A stretch of DNA of 64,000 bases, taken from contig NC_081406.1 of NCBI RefSeq assembly GCF_030272615.1, positions 168,476,361-168,540,360 of the forward strand, read 5' to 3'. Positions 34,231-46,820 of the stretch are shown in pieces; the first letter of the stretch is position 1, and every line of letters begins with the position of its first letter. Below the pieces are notes generated by a model. That model saw nothing but the letters and a program-made list of their open reading frames with translations. It had not been told where the DNA came from and ran no database searches. Source of the DNA: Cryptomeria japonica. Its lineage: Eukaryota; Streptophyta; Pinopsida; Cupressales; Cupressaceae. Both the position numbers and the translations under genes were made by a program.

Positions 34231-36720
34231 TTCTCCCATGACATTATATATTGCAAATACATTTGAAAAAAATATAAAGTAAACTAAACACAAAAACAAA
34301 GGCTCGTGCCCTTCCTACACCAAGAGACCTTGTATGTAGTCATTAATACCATGAGAGAATTTACAAATCTTTCTTGAATGTGAAACATGATCTTACCATC
34401 CTTTACCATTTTTCATACAAATTAGATATTATGTTGGAATATAAGGGACATTGGACTTACTAACAAAATCTAAATGTTGAAAATAATCAATTTTTCATTT
34501 TCAAAGTAGATATTATCTTATGACAAAAAAAATAAGTCATTCAAGAGATCGTAGGTTTCATGTATCATTGGAAATATGGAGTACAAAAATATCTCATTTT
34601 TGTAGATACACTCAAATGATGATACACTAAAACCCCCAAAAATATGCTCTCATGCATAATTCCCCCTTTACTACATGAAAACATTTTTTTTTGCATTTTT
34701 TTTGAACAAAACTAGTAATACATTGTAAAAAATATTTCGCAATCACAAAAAAATAAATCAAAGATTAAACTTATTCTTTTCATATAACATCCTTATGTTC
34801 ACACAATAATTTATCATAGATGAAATATACGTGTTGTAAATAATTCAACTAAAGAACAATTAAAGCTCTTAATGATCTTATTATAGAAGTTAAAATGATG
34901 TTTTGAATTATGTTGATGGGTAGTATACATGCACAAAGAGAAAGAAAAAATAGATCATATATTTTAAGAGATGTAAATAATCGAGGTAACATTTATCAAT
35001 AACAATATCTTAGACCATTGGCCAAATTATGCTCACTATGAAGCCAACAAATTGACCTTATAGAAATGAAATTGAATTTGAGAGAGTGTGGTTCATACAC
35101 CCATCCTTCTACATTTAGATTGATGAGTGAAGCCAAAGTACATCCATCAACATGGGAAACTCAAATGTAAAAAATCTATTAAGAAATTAAAATTCACGAG
35201 CCAAAAATATAGGAGTGAAACAACAAATATATTTGTAAATGCCAAAAATGGGCATTAAAATTAACAAAAGAAATTCTCAATGAAGAACTATACAATGAAA
35301 TAACAAGAAAGAGGGATCCATTACTATAAGTATAGAGAAAAATTAGGCTTGATTCTCAAGGAAGACTCCAACACTACTTATTTTTTATAAATCAATGATG
35401 AAAAGGAAAACACACTATCTCCCAAATAGAAATAGTTAGAGAAGATGATCAATACATAATAGAATTCATCTAAACACCATTAAATATGACAAAGAGGAGG
35501 ATGAAAAAGTTAAAGAATATCTTAAATAAATCATAGGCAATATTAAAATAAACAAATCATAGGCAATATTAAAATAATGTAGGAATCGACGCATTCTACT
35601 AAACTAACACATTGACAAGTGTTTCTATAAAAACATTTACAATTTTTTTACTATTCTCCTTGCAAAATTTTTATCCTTTAACTAATTTACCATAACAACC
35701 TGATTGATTAATATAAATTCAATTAAGGGGCATTGATCAATATAGACACACCATACTCTTTATTCAAATATTGCATACGAGGTCATGAAGGATCATGATC
35801 ATGATCATGTCCTACATGAATCATCACATCTAAAGTAAGATAAGTATTCATAATTAATTAAATGATAAACATAACATGAATTAATTCTATAACTCAATAG
35901 TATTTTCACATGTTTTTTTTTAGGTAACAAGCTGAAGATGGAAAGAGTATCTAATTTTCTTACCTAAATTTAAACATACCTTTCAAACCTGAATCACTCC
36001 TTCCTATTATCTATAGTAATCAAGAACCTTCTAAGATCAACCATAACACATTAATTCCACAATATGTATATAAAATAACTTTTTGTTGAGAGAAATTTTT
36101 TTTAATAACCAAATCATGTAACTACTATTTTGTCCTTATATGCATATACGATTGAAATTAAATGTTACTCTAACCATCCCCAAATAAATCAGTATCCGAT
36201 AGCCTTCCCAATATTCATCTAAGCAATAGTATTCAATAGGATTAAGACCCATTTTTCAAACTCATTTACGAAGATAATACTTTAATTAAACTTAACATAT
36301 TATGACCAACCATGTTCATGAACACAAAATATCATGTACACGGTCACTAATCATAGATTGCAAATAGTAATGCAAATTTATCATTAAAATTCACATCTAC
36401 TGAAGCAACCATTAATTTCAAAAAGTAAATTTTGTGAACAACACAGTCGCCCAAAAATTCAGAAACAGATAGATAAAAACATTTGTAGTCAAGCCATCAG
36501 CAAAGGGAGCAATTCATCCTAAGGAGTTTACCATTATAATATTCATTATATATAACACATCCATCATATAAGTAGCATGAATATTACAAAGTCATACTAA
36601 ACCAGTTTCGAGTCCAAAAACCAACATCACCTAGGTTATAACCTAATAGAACAGTAATATTTACCCTATTCCTTTTATATTGTGAACAAACCCAAAAACT
36701 CTGATCCTATTCAGACCCTA
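34231..36720. other. AT-rich DNA, no gene found
   Basis: About 2.5 kb. It may hold the decayed internal region of the element whose LTR is at 33108-34230, but no polyprotein motif could be read on either strand. A 25-base phrase AAATCATAGGCAATATTAAA is duplicated near 35526 and 35553. Confidence 0.5.
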
Positions 36721-36725
36721 ACTAT

Positions 36726-37927
36726 TGTTAGGATAATCGATGAACAATTGAGGGGGGGGGGGGAGGGGGGTTGAATCAATTGTTAATAGATTATGTGAAT
36801 TAAAGCACTTAAGACCTTATACTGGTATAACCGATTAAGCATTAAAGCATAAATGAAAACCAAAGAATCAATACCATGCAACCATAACACATAACACCAT
36901 GATTTTTACGTGGAAAACCTCAATGAGGAAAAACCATGATGGGAAACCCTACCCATAGTCAGATGATACTTCTACAATGAGTATATGATTACAATAGGGG
37001 CCTACACATGCAGGAAGGAACACTACCTAGAGCACACTGCTCATCACAATGGAGTCTCACTAACTAAAGAGATGTCAACCACCTTAAGATGTTTGGACTA
37101 CAATCTAGAAAGAAGAATTGTTGGTGATAGCATCAAACATGCCAAATTATAGTTCAAGAGCTCAATACCAAAGGTCTAAAACCTCTTACATAAACCCAAC
37201 TCAATCACCTATGATCGACCAAATCCTCTGCATAAATGATTATTACATTATTATCTCTTTACCTATATCTATATGTCCACACACATGATCTACAATGAGA
37301 TCTTACATACATTTATACTAGCCCAAGACCTAACCAATTAGGTTTGCCACACAAATGATAATACAATAGATCCATTATATAATCCTAAAATAAAATCATA
37401 ACACATGTCATCCTAAGCAAAACAAATAAGATTCAATCAATGAAACATCCCAGAAGCACATCGGATGATCCACCAACATGTTTCATGCAAATTGGTCAAT
37501 AACCTAGATAGTACCAAACCTAAATTAGATCCACACACGCCAAAGCAATGACACCAATCAGTTGAGGTACAAACACAATCACCATCAGCATCTTGAATCC
37601 CTTCTAGAAGCTGCATCAACACCACTTATGGATTACATCAAAGATCTTCAATAAATCTCTGTTGGTGAAACCCTTACCAGACCAATAAAGCAAGCTTACT
37701 AGAATAAAAGAAAAAATCTGATCATTAAGTCAATACCAACTGACTGAAACATACTTCAGAAGCATATGAACCATCCATACAAATATATTGCATCAACCAG
37801 ATCATACTAGTGACAATCAAGTGAAAGTCTTCCCAATCCAATCCATCTACCAGAAGTCAATAAACAACCAAAATAGAGGGTGTCGACATCAATGGAACAC
37901 ATAATCGATTCCATCATATGGCCAACA
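36726..37927 (-). repeat. 3' LTR of Copia-3
   Basis: 1,202 bp, on the plus strand TGTTAGGATAATCG to GGCCAACA. Near its 3' end it has a G12-A-G6 run at 36752-36770 where the sister LTR has only a short, interrupted purine stretch, a slippage expansion. Carries antisense forms of the conserved LTR module at about 36905-36955. Confidence 0.92.
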
Positions 37928-37943
37928 ATCTCCCCATTTGGCA
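37928..37943 (-). promoter_or_regulatory. polypurine tract of Copia-3
   Basis: On the minus strand TGCCAAATGGGGAGAT lies immediately before the 3' LTR, nearly identical to the PPTs of Copia-1 and Copia-2. Confidence 0.85.
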
Positions 37944-38293
37944 TTGATGGCAACACTAGATGTGAAAAATATCCAAGTGCCAAGAAAATGACAAACAAGT
38001 CTCCCCCAAAGGAAGAACGCCAACAATCTCCCATGAGATGATATAGAAATGAAGTTCTGAACCAAAACTGAAACAAAAGGACCAAATACTACCAAACTCC
38101 TGCTAAGGAGTGCAATTAATGGTTTTTCACATATATTCCTCCCCCTTTAACAACAATCCCAAAGAATCAAACAGAATAAATATCTCTAAAACTCAAGGGT
38201 GACTACTCCCTCTGAGTAGTAGCACTGATTCATCAATCTAGAGAAATAGGTAGCTCTGATAATGCGTACCAAACTTATGCACAAATGCATCAA

Positions 38294-41200
38294 TTAAGTC
38301 TCTACTGGAGGGGTAGAAACCCCTAATCTATCTCTCAAATAATCAAATGATTCTTGTGACAAAGTTTTAGTGAAGATGTTTGCTATCTACTCTTTAGTGT
38401 TCACATAAATCAATCTGACTTCTTTTGTTTCCACCTTTTCCTTCAAAAAGTTATACTTGATTGATATGTACTTAGTCTTGGAGTGAAATGCTAGATTCTT
38501 TGATATGTCAATAGTTGCACAGTTAGCACAATGGATAACTATCAGATCATTACAACTCACTTGTATATCCTTCAACATCTACTTCATCCATATAACTTGA
38601 GTGCAATTGGTTGTGGCTGCATCATATTCAGCTTCAGCACTAGATAAAGAAATGCATGACTGCTTCTTGTTGATCCATGAAACCAACTTCTTCCGAGGGA
38701 ATAATTCTCCACTGGATGTTCTCTTCTGGTCATCAACATCACCTGTCCAATCTACATCTGCATATACACATAAAGAAAAATAATCAGCTTTAGGGTACTA
38801 TAAACCATATTCAGTTGTTCCTTACAAATACCAGAATATCCTTTTTATTACACTTTCATGATTTTCTCTTAGATTACTTTGAAATCTTGATACAATACTG
38901 ATTGCATTCATTATATCTAGTCCAGTCTGAGTTAAATATAACAAATCACCAATCATGGATTTATATCTTGTAGAATTTATTGAAGGGGATACATCCTTAA
39001 TTGACAAATTTTTACTTGTAACCATAGGAGTACTAACCGGTTTAGAATTTTCCATATCACATCTCTTCAACAATTCCCTTAGATACTTAGCTTGATAGAT
39101 AAAGATAACTTTGTCAGTCTGGTCATCAACATCACCTGTCCAATCTACATCTGCATATACACATAAAGAAAAATAATCAGCTTTAGGGTACTATAAACCA
39201 TATTCAGTTGTTCCTTACAAATACCAGAATATCCTTTTTATTACACTTTCATGATTTTCTCTTAGATTACTTTGAAATCTTGATACAATACTGATTGCAT
39301 TCATTATATCTAGTCCAGTCTGAGTTAAATATAACAAATCACCAATCATGGATTTATATCTTGTAGAATTTATTGAAGGGGATACATCCTTAATTGACAA
39401 ATTTTTACTTGTAACCATAGGAGTACTAACCGGTTTAGAATTTTCCATATCACATCTCTTCAACAATTCCCTTAGATACTTAGCTTGATAGATAAAGATA
39501 ACTTTGTCAGTCTGAGTAATCTGCAAATGTATAAAAAATCTTACTTCACTAGTCATGGACATTTCAAATTCACTCTGCATATTATCAAAAAATTCCATGC
39601 ACAATTTTTCTTCACCTCCAAAAAAGACATCATCAAAAAATACTTCAATAATCAGAATATCATCATTAGTGATCTTGTAATATAGCTTAATGTCAGTATT
39701 ACCTTTTATAAAATCAAGCTTCAAAAGGTGCTTATCCAACCTTGCATACGAAGCTCTAGGAGCCTGTTTTAGTCCATATAGGGCTTTCCTTAATCTGCAA
39801 ACCATATTTTTGTCATCTGTCAATAAAAAATCATCTAGTTTCTCAATAAAGACTTCTTCAAGTTCTCCATTCATAAATGCACACTTAACATCCATGTGAT
39901 AGACCTTGTAGTTCTTATAGGTTACATAAGCAATAAATAGTATAACAACTTCAATTCTAGCTACCAGTGCAAAAATTTCACCATAATCAATTCCTTCCTT
40001 CTGAGAATATCCTTTGTAGACCAATCTAGCCTTGTTTCTTACAACTTATCCATCCTCCTTCAGTTTGTTTCTAAGAACCCATTTAATTCCAATAGCATTC
40101 TTATTTTTAGGTCGGGGAACTAAAGTCCAAGTATTGTTCTTTTCTATTTGATCTAATTCATCTTCCACAGCTTTCATCCAATATTCATCTTTACAAGATT
40201 CAACTACTGATGTCGGTTCAATCTGAGAAATGAAACATACCTCTTATTTTTCCAATCATTTCCTTTTCATAACTCCCATGTTTTTGTCTCCAATGATCCG
40301 ATTTTCAAGTTCTTTGTGTTTCTCTTCAGTTGCAGTTGAGTTTTTTGATGATGTCGAGGTAACTGGTTTAGTATTTTGTTCTGGTACAGGCACTGCCGGT
40401 TTAGTTATGTCATTTCTAATGTTGTTTAATTGTCTTAAGATTTAGCTTGGTCTTTGTACTGCTCATCCACTTTTACATTAGTGCTCTCCACAATCCTCTG
40501 CAATCTTTTGTTATAACATCTATATGCATTTATTTTAGTTGAATAACCAAGAAATATTCCTTCATCACATCTAGGGTCAAACTTTCCAATGGAATCATAT
40601 CTTTTGATATAACACTTACTTCCAAAGGTTCTAAAATATTTAAGAGTAGGAGAATTGGCCAAACCATAATTCATAAGGTGTCTTATTGGTATCTCCTTTG
40701 ATATGAACTATGTTGAATGTATAAGTTGTTGTACTTACTGCTTCTCTCTAGTAGACATGGGGTAAATTAGCTTCCATCATCATGCTTCTGGTTGCATCCA
40801 AAATGGTTATGTTCTTTCTTTCCACAATGCCATTTTGTTGAGGTGTTCGGGGTGTAGATAATTGTCTCCTAATACTATTTTTCTTACAATTGTTGTTGAA
40901 CTCACCAGATGTGAATTCACCACCCTGATCTGATCTCAGACACTTGATTTTCATTCCTATCTATATCTCAACCATATCTTTAAAGATCTTGAATTTCTCA
41001 AAGGCTTCAGATTTCTCCCTTATTAAAGCAACCCACATCATTCTATATTAGTCATCAATTATTAACATGAAATATCTATCACCTTGAAAGCTTCTTGTAT
41101 TAGCAGGACCACATAGGTCAGTATTGATCAAATCAAGAACATCATTAGATTTATCAGGTATGCTCTTAAAGGAAGTTCTGATTTGCTTACCCATCTGACA

Positions 41201-42822
41201 TTCTTTACATACCAGATTATGAGGCTTCACAATCTTAGGTAAATCTCTAACTGCCTTAGTTGAACTGATCTTTACAATGCAATCAAAATTTATATGACAC
41301 AACCACTTATTCCATAGCCAACTTTCATCAATATGTGCAATCGAACATGTATTTTCACCTGAGTTCAAATGAAATATGTTACCTTTTGTCTGTGTGCCGG
41401 TTGCAATCTCCAAACCTGATTTCTTAATGATTGTGCACTTTCCATCCTTGAATTATAATTGAAATCCTTTGTCTACCAATTGTCCTACACTCAAAAGATT
41501 ATGCTTCAAACCTTCAACATAATAGACATTATTAGTGTTATGTTTACCATCCAATGAAATGGTTCCCTTTCCATTGATCTTGCATGCCTTGTTATTACTA
41601 AATGTGACTTGAGCACCATCAAATTCTTGCAGGGTCAGAAACTTTCCTCTGTCACCTATCATATAATGAGAACATCCACTATCTATTACCCATTCATCTA
41701 TGTCTTCAACTTCTTTTGCAAGGTCCTTTTCCTCATTCTTGATAACTAGTTCTAGATCATCTTCATTCATAGCATAAAATAACCAATATTTTCTATTATC
41801 AAATCCACAAGTTGAATCTCCTATCGGTTTTTCTTCTAAATCATCAGTTATTCCTTATTCATCAACATAGTAGCATGATTTGCTTTTGTATTTCCTCTAC
41901 TTATGCTTGATCTAGTATTTTGGGTTAGGCTTAAAACATCTTCTTTCTCTTTCTTCCAATTTTTAATTCTTTTCAGGACATCTAGATGCAAAATGACCTA
42001 TCTTATTACATGCAAAACATTTGAAAGGAGATTTTCTTTCATACTTACTTCCTGATGGACCTCTAGGTATCCTTCTATAAAATAGGGTTTCAAGTTTCTC
42101 AAGCTCTTCATATTCTTACAAAACTTTCCAATCTTGCTTGCTAGTTGATGATGTAGATGCCTTAAATGCAGTATCAACCTTTGTAGCTCCAAGATGACCA
42201 AATTCCTCAGTCTCAAAAGAAGATATCTTCCCAACAAGAGTATCTCTATTGATAGAAGAATTAGGCATGGTTCTTAGCTCATTAATTACAGTTACCTTCA
42301 TCCTATATGCCGATGACAAAACCCTTAACACTTTTGAAACAATCTCTTCCTCGCTCAAAGATCCACCACAACACTAAATTCCCAATACAATTTCATTAAC
42401 CCTTTCCATGAATGCATAATTTTTTTCATCTTCTTCTATCTTCAAGCTTTCTAATCTTACCTAGTAACATTCAATTTTGCAATTTTAATAATAAGATCAC
42501 CTTCATTCAAAGTATCTAACTTGTCCCACATAGCTTTTTCCGATGATTTGTCTGATAGTCCCATGATTTTCTGATCTGATAGGGCACTTAAGAGGGCTTT
42601 TCTAGCTCTACAATTATTCTCAATGTTCCCATCTAAGTCTATCGATGCAGGAAGGCCAGATGTCAGATTATGAGGAGTGTACCCATTCAGTGTTATTTCC
42701 CAAATTTCCTTTCCAATACATCTTAAATGAGTCTCCATCTAAATCTTCCATACTCCATAGATTGTTGCATCAAGCCTAGGGTTGTCCTTCTGGAAAGCAT
42801 GAGTTGAACTATTAGTTTCCAT
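38294..42822 (-). pseudogene. Copia-3 gag-pol polyprotein, broken
   Basis: Starts at ATG 42822 (METNSSTHAFQKDNPRLD) and ends TAA at 38294. Domains in order: gag with METHLRCIGKEIWEI; a perfect CCHC knuckle CFACNKIGHFASRC at 41978-42019; protease DSGCSHY at 41663-41683; integrase zinc region (WLCHINFD, CKECQMGK) and core IKCLRSDQGGEF; RT with [11 protein letters not shown] and FFDDV at 39626-39640 in place of YVDDI; RNase H ending with an IANIFTK motif. The first integrase zinc His is Asn (LWNKW). Many stops and frame changes. One stop lies just before METHL in gag; another precedes IANIFTK, at the same place as a stop in Copia-1. The 393 bp duplication repeats part of RT/RNase H. Confidence 0.93.
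38725..39510 (-). repeat. identical 393 bp tandem duplication inside Copia-3 pol
   Basis: 38725-39117 and 39118-39510 are direct copies in which I see no difference. 393 is 131 codons, so the frame is kept. Each copy encodes the end of RT and start of RNase H (from TDKVIFIYQAKYLREL to the DVDWTGDVDD region). The element's LTRs are heavily diverged, so the duplication is far younger than the insertion, or an assembly artefact. Confidence 0.93.
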
Positions 42823-42866
42823 AGGATCTTCCTCAAGCGGTTAAGATTCTACAAAAAGAGGACCAA

Positions 42867-42878
42867 GCTCTTATACCA
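42867..42878 (-). promoter_or_regulatory. primer-binding site of Copia-3
   Basis: On the minus strand TGGTATAAGAGC, two bases inside the 5' LTR, one mismatch from the initiator-tRNA type TGGTATCAGAGC. Confidence 0.88.
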
Positions 42879-42880
42879 AT

Positions 42881-44065
42881 TGTTAGGATAACTTGTGAAC
42901 AACTGAGAGGGAGGGGGTGAATCAGTTGTTAACAGATTATGTGAATTAAAGCCTTTAAAACCTTATACCAATATAATCGATTAAGCATTAAAACATAAAT
43001 GAAAACTAGAGAATCAATACCGTTCATCCATAACAAATAATACCATGATTTGTATGTAGAAAACCTCACTAAGGAAAAAACACAGTGGGAAACCCTACCC
43101 ATAGTCAGATGATACTTCCACAACAAGTATATGATTACAATAGGGGTCTACATATGTAGGAAGGCACATTGCCTAGAGTGCACTGCTCATCACATTGGAG
43201 TCTCATTAACTACAAAGATGTCAACCACCTTAAGATGTTTGAACTACAATCCAGAAAGAAGATCTGTCGGTGATAGCATCAAACATGTCAAATTATAGTT
43301 CTATTTAAGCTCAATACCAGAGGTCTAAAACCTCTTACATAAACCCAACTCGATCACCTATGATTGACCAAATCCTCTACACAAATGATTATTACATTAT
43401 TCTCTCTTTTCCTATATCCATATATCCACACACATGATCTACAATGAGATCTTACATACATTTATACCAACCCGGGACCTAACCAATTAGGTCGACCACA
43501 CAAATGATAATACAATAGCTCCATTACATAATCCTGAAATAAAGTGATAACACATCTCATCCTAAGGCCAAACAAAAAAACATCCAATCAATGAAATAGC
43601 CTGGAAGCACATCAGAGAATCCACCAACACGTTTTATGCAAACTATTCCATAACTTAGATAGCACCAGACCTAAATTAGATCCACACATGCCAAATAAAT
43701 GACACCAATCAACATCTTAAATACCTTCTAGAAGTTACACCAACACCACTTATGGATTACATCAAAGATCTTCAATAAAGCTTTGTCGGTGAAACCCTTA
43801 CCAGACCAATAAAGAAAGCTTCCTAGAACATAAGATAGCATCTGATCATCAAGTCAATACCAACTAACTAAAACATACTTCAGAAGTAAATGAACCATCC
43901 ATACAAACATATTCCATCAATCAAATCATACCGGTGACAATCAACTGAAAGTCTTCCCAATCCAATCCATCTATCAGAAGGTGGTAAACAACCAAAATAG
44001 CAGGTGTTGACATCAATGATAAAACATCAATGCAACACATAATCAATTCCATCATATGGCCAACA
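42881..44065 (-). repeat. 5' LTR of Copia-3
   Basis: 1,185 bp on the plus strand from TGTTAGGATAAC to GGCCAACA, next to the TSD ACTAT. Differs from 36726-37927 by many substitutions and a few indels. Confidence 0.92.
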
Positions 44066-44081
44066 ACTATATGTCCATAGA

Positions 44082-44810
44082 CTATGATCGGTCTTCCTCT
44101 AAAATGCTATGATCAACATAATCACATTCCATAAACTCAGTAGTAGAAGACAGTCCAATCTCATTTGGTGAAGTGGTCCTTGCCTTTTTAACCCAACTAG
44201 CCTTGATAATAGCAAGGGGAATGGCTTGGATCCTTTCCAATTCCACCCCCCAAAAAGCCTTTGGAAGTTGGAAACCTTTTGCAACCAGATAATCCAACCA
44301 GCACTTATTCCCTTCTGCCTCCTTCAAGAATAACCATTTGAGCAAAAAGTCTATCTTCCTCATCACACTATGCCTCTTTTGATAAAAAAGCTGTTGATCC
44401 CTGATCTCAAGTAGTAGATGTTTCTTAATTTTTGCACCAACATTTTGATTCTTCTCCACACCATAATCCTTCAAAAAGGGTATGGTGAGATTGTAGTCTA
44501 CGCTATCCACAACTAAATCTAAGTTGCCCAACAATTATTCTTTAAACATATTCCTAGCTAGAAATTTAGCCTCTTCCTTTGAAGTCCCTTCATAAAGTAA
44601 GATAGAAACAAATATGGCAAAGATATCACAATTTACCTAGTAAATTTTCTCGTAGTTAAATAAATCTTTTCTCGTGATCTCTTGGACAGCCCTGGCCAAA
44701 AAATTGTCCAATTCCAATAAGATTCTATTCCATCTCTTCAGTTTCACCGCTCTCTAGAAGGCCATAAGTTGATTATCATTTGTAGAGACAAGTTTTAAAT
44801 TCGAATCCAT
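44082..44810 (-). pseudogene. unrecognised minus-strand ORF with three internal stops
   Basis: From ATG 44810 (MDSNLKLVSTNDNQLMAF) one frame runs 243 codons to TAG at 44082, interrupted by TAG after MAF (probably a former TGG), TAG after EKIY and TAA after NMFKE. The last 150 residues are open. The sequence is mixed, Lys/Leu-rich and soluble-looking, with WLDYLVAKGFQLPKAFWG. No domain recognised. It lies 320 bases downstream of the LINE RNase H on the same strand and 17 bases from the Copia-3 insertion site. It may be a captured gene, part of another element, or a third LINE ORF; none of these is supported by a motif. Confidence 0.45.
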
Positions 44811-45133
44811 TTTTCTATAAGAAGAAACTGAAACCTATCCAGTCCTAAAAAAGGGGTATGTATCTGGAAATTACCAACAAGTCCTAAAAGGCACCATGAC
44901 GTATCTTACATGCTTTGACATGAGTGGATATTGTCACATTTAATGATTGATCATGCAAAATCTATACATAATAATCATGTATTAATTCACATCCTAATGT
45001 TTAACAAGTGGGCCCTGCTATCTATTTTACGAAGGAAGCTATACCCGCCAAAGAAGGAATATTCCTATGAATTCAAATTCAAAAAATGGCTTGAGCTTCT
45101 ACATTATCTTTGAGTTAACACCAATTTATAAAA
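44811..45133 (-). other. probable LINE 3' untranslated region
   Basis: About 320 bases after the LINE RNase H stop. No gene. No clear poly(A) tail or TSD for the LINE was identified, so its 3' end is undefined. Confidence 0.3.
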
Positions 45134-46815
45134 TTATAACTTGATACACTTGTCGCTTGCTCCCAAATTGGCTAACTTGTCAGCTTCCACATTTCCTTCC
45201 CTATAAATATGATTAATTGTAACCTCATCAAATAAATCTAGAAGTTCTAATGCTCTTCCCAATTTGGAATTGAGTTTCCAATTTTGAGTTTGCCTAGTTC
45301 TCAGAGCATTAATGATAATATGAGAATCACCCTCAATGGCTAGTTTTTTGATATCTAGATCTATGCCAAGAAGCAACCTCTTCAATGGTCGCATCTAATT
45401 TTGCCATATTGTTTGTAGTTTTTTTGATTGGATTTTCCAACTTTGCACTAATAGACCTATCCCAATGATGTATAATACACCCTATACCTTCTATACCAGG
45501 GTTGCCTCTAAAGACTCTATTGAAATCGAGTCTCTGCCAACCAAATTTTGGCCTGGACCATACACATTACTCCATAAGTTTCTTTCTTTCTACCCCTCCT
45601 TTCCCATATTTGGGAGGGATTATAAGGCCATACCATCCTTTCCTAATTGTGTTATCCCAGTTAAAAAGTGTATATCTTCTATCATATCATATCTTAGTCT
45701 ATTGTTAGTGGTTTCTACTATGGATGCTTCTATCCTATTGAAGAGATTAATGACATCCATATTTTTTCTTAGAACAACCTTCTATTCCTTTCTTTCCATA
45801 ACTCCCATACCATAATGGAGGGAGGTATTTTCCACAAGTCCTTATATAAGCTATTCTTACAAATGTTAGGCCATCCCTTCATGACCTATAATAAATCATT
45901 TGAGAATGCATTTTCTTAGTTTAGCTTGCCACGTAACTTGTTCCAACATTCTAAAGAGCAGGGAGAATTGAAAAGTAGACTATTCACTGTTTCCTCATTG
46001 TTCTCACACAAGGAGCACCTAGAAGGACCTTCATATCCTATTTTTTTGAACCATTCTACAATTAAGATCTTCTATTGAAGTGTCACCCAAAGAAATATCC
46101 CTTCCTTTCCAAGACAATTTCTATCTCAACAAAGTTGTATTAGAAGCTCTGTTATTTCCCATTATTGAGCTTTGATCAACTCTGAGTATCCATATTTCAC
46201 TTTATACTCTCTTGTGTTTGAGCCTACCCAAATTAATTTATCCTCTCCTTTCTTAAAGATAATATTTTAATTGATTAAAATATTTCTTAGACCTTGTTTT
46301 TCTTCATCTATGAGAGGTGTATTAGCTAGGTCTTTCTTCCAACCTAAGGTCGGGTCCCCATTAAGGAACTCAACGTAATCCTTTAAATGTTCCCCCCATA
46401 CATTCTCTAGTATTTCTATGATTCTCGGGGATATGTCAAGATTCTCCAAAGCTTCATATCCCCCCCGCAAGTCCTTCCAAAATAGAGCTTTGTTATCATC
46501 CGCTATATCCCATGATAATTTATCCAAGATCAAATTGCTACAATCCAAGATAAAGTTCCATACACTCGAGCCTTGTGGTGAGTTTGTTTATCTAAATATA
46601 TTACATGGATTTGATCCATTCAAGTACTTCTTTTGTAGGATTCTTTCCCATTTTCTATGTGGTTCATTATACATATTCCAAAATAATTTAGCCCCAAGAG
46701 CTTTTCTCTACCAACTTAGATTCCTAATCTCTATACCGCTTGAGCTTACTGGTCTACAAGTCTTATCCCAGCTGATAAGTGCTAATTTATCATCCTCAAA
46801 AACCCCTTGCCAATA
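45134..46815 (-). pseudogene. LINE ORF2, 3' segment: thumb, zf-RVT and RNase H
   Basis: Right after the Copia-2 site the minus strand reads FYWQGVFEDDKLALISWDK and then KALGAKLFWNMYN, the standard region after LINE RT. It continues with DKLIWVGSNTREYKVK and a zinc-binding zf-RVT domain (KIGYEGPSRCSLC, at about 45940-46080). An RNase H-like domain follows (AIEGDSHIIINAL, then NHIYREGNVEADKLANLGA), ending at 45134. Several stops and frame changes. It directly continues the RT part at 54477-57022. Confidence 0.88.
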
Positions 46816-46820
46816 GAAGG

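Larger units (their letters stand above)
36726..44065 (-). mobile_element. Copia-3: complete, decayed Ty1/copia element
   Basis: Minus-strand element with LTRs at both ends, PBS, gag-pol and PPT in order, flanked by the 5 bp duplication ACTAT (36721-36725 and 44066-44070). Total 7,340 bp, of which 393 bp is a later internal duplication. LTRs differ by very roughly 10% by eye, making it the oldest dated insertion here. Its protein is clearly related to but distinct from Copia-1/Copia-2. Confidence 0.95.

Noticed and set aside
33108-34235. Solo LTR
   Set aside because: A purine-rich tract abuts one end and the flanking 5-mers do not match, so a 3' LTR with adjacent internal DNA is more likely.
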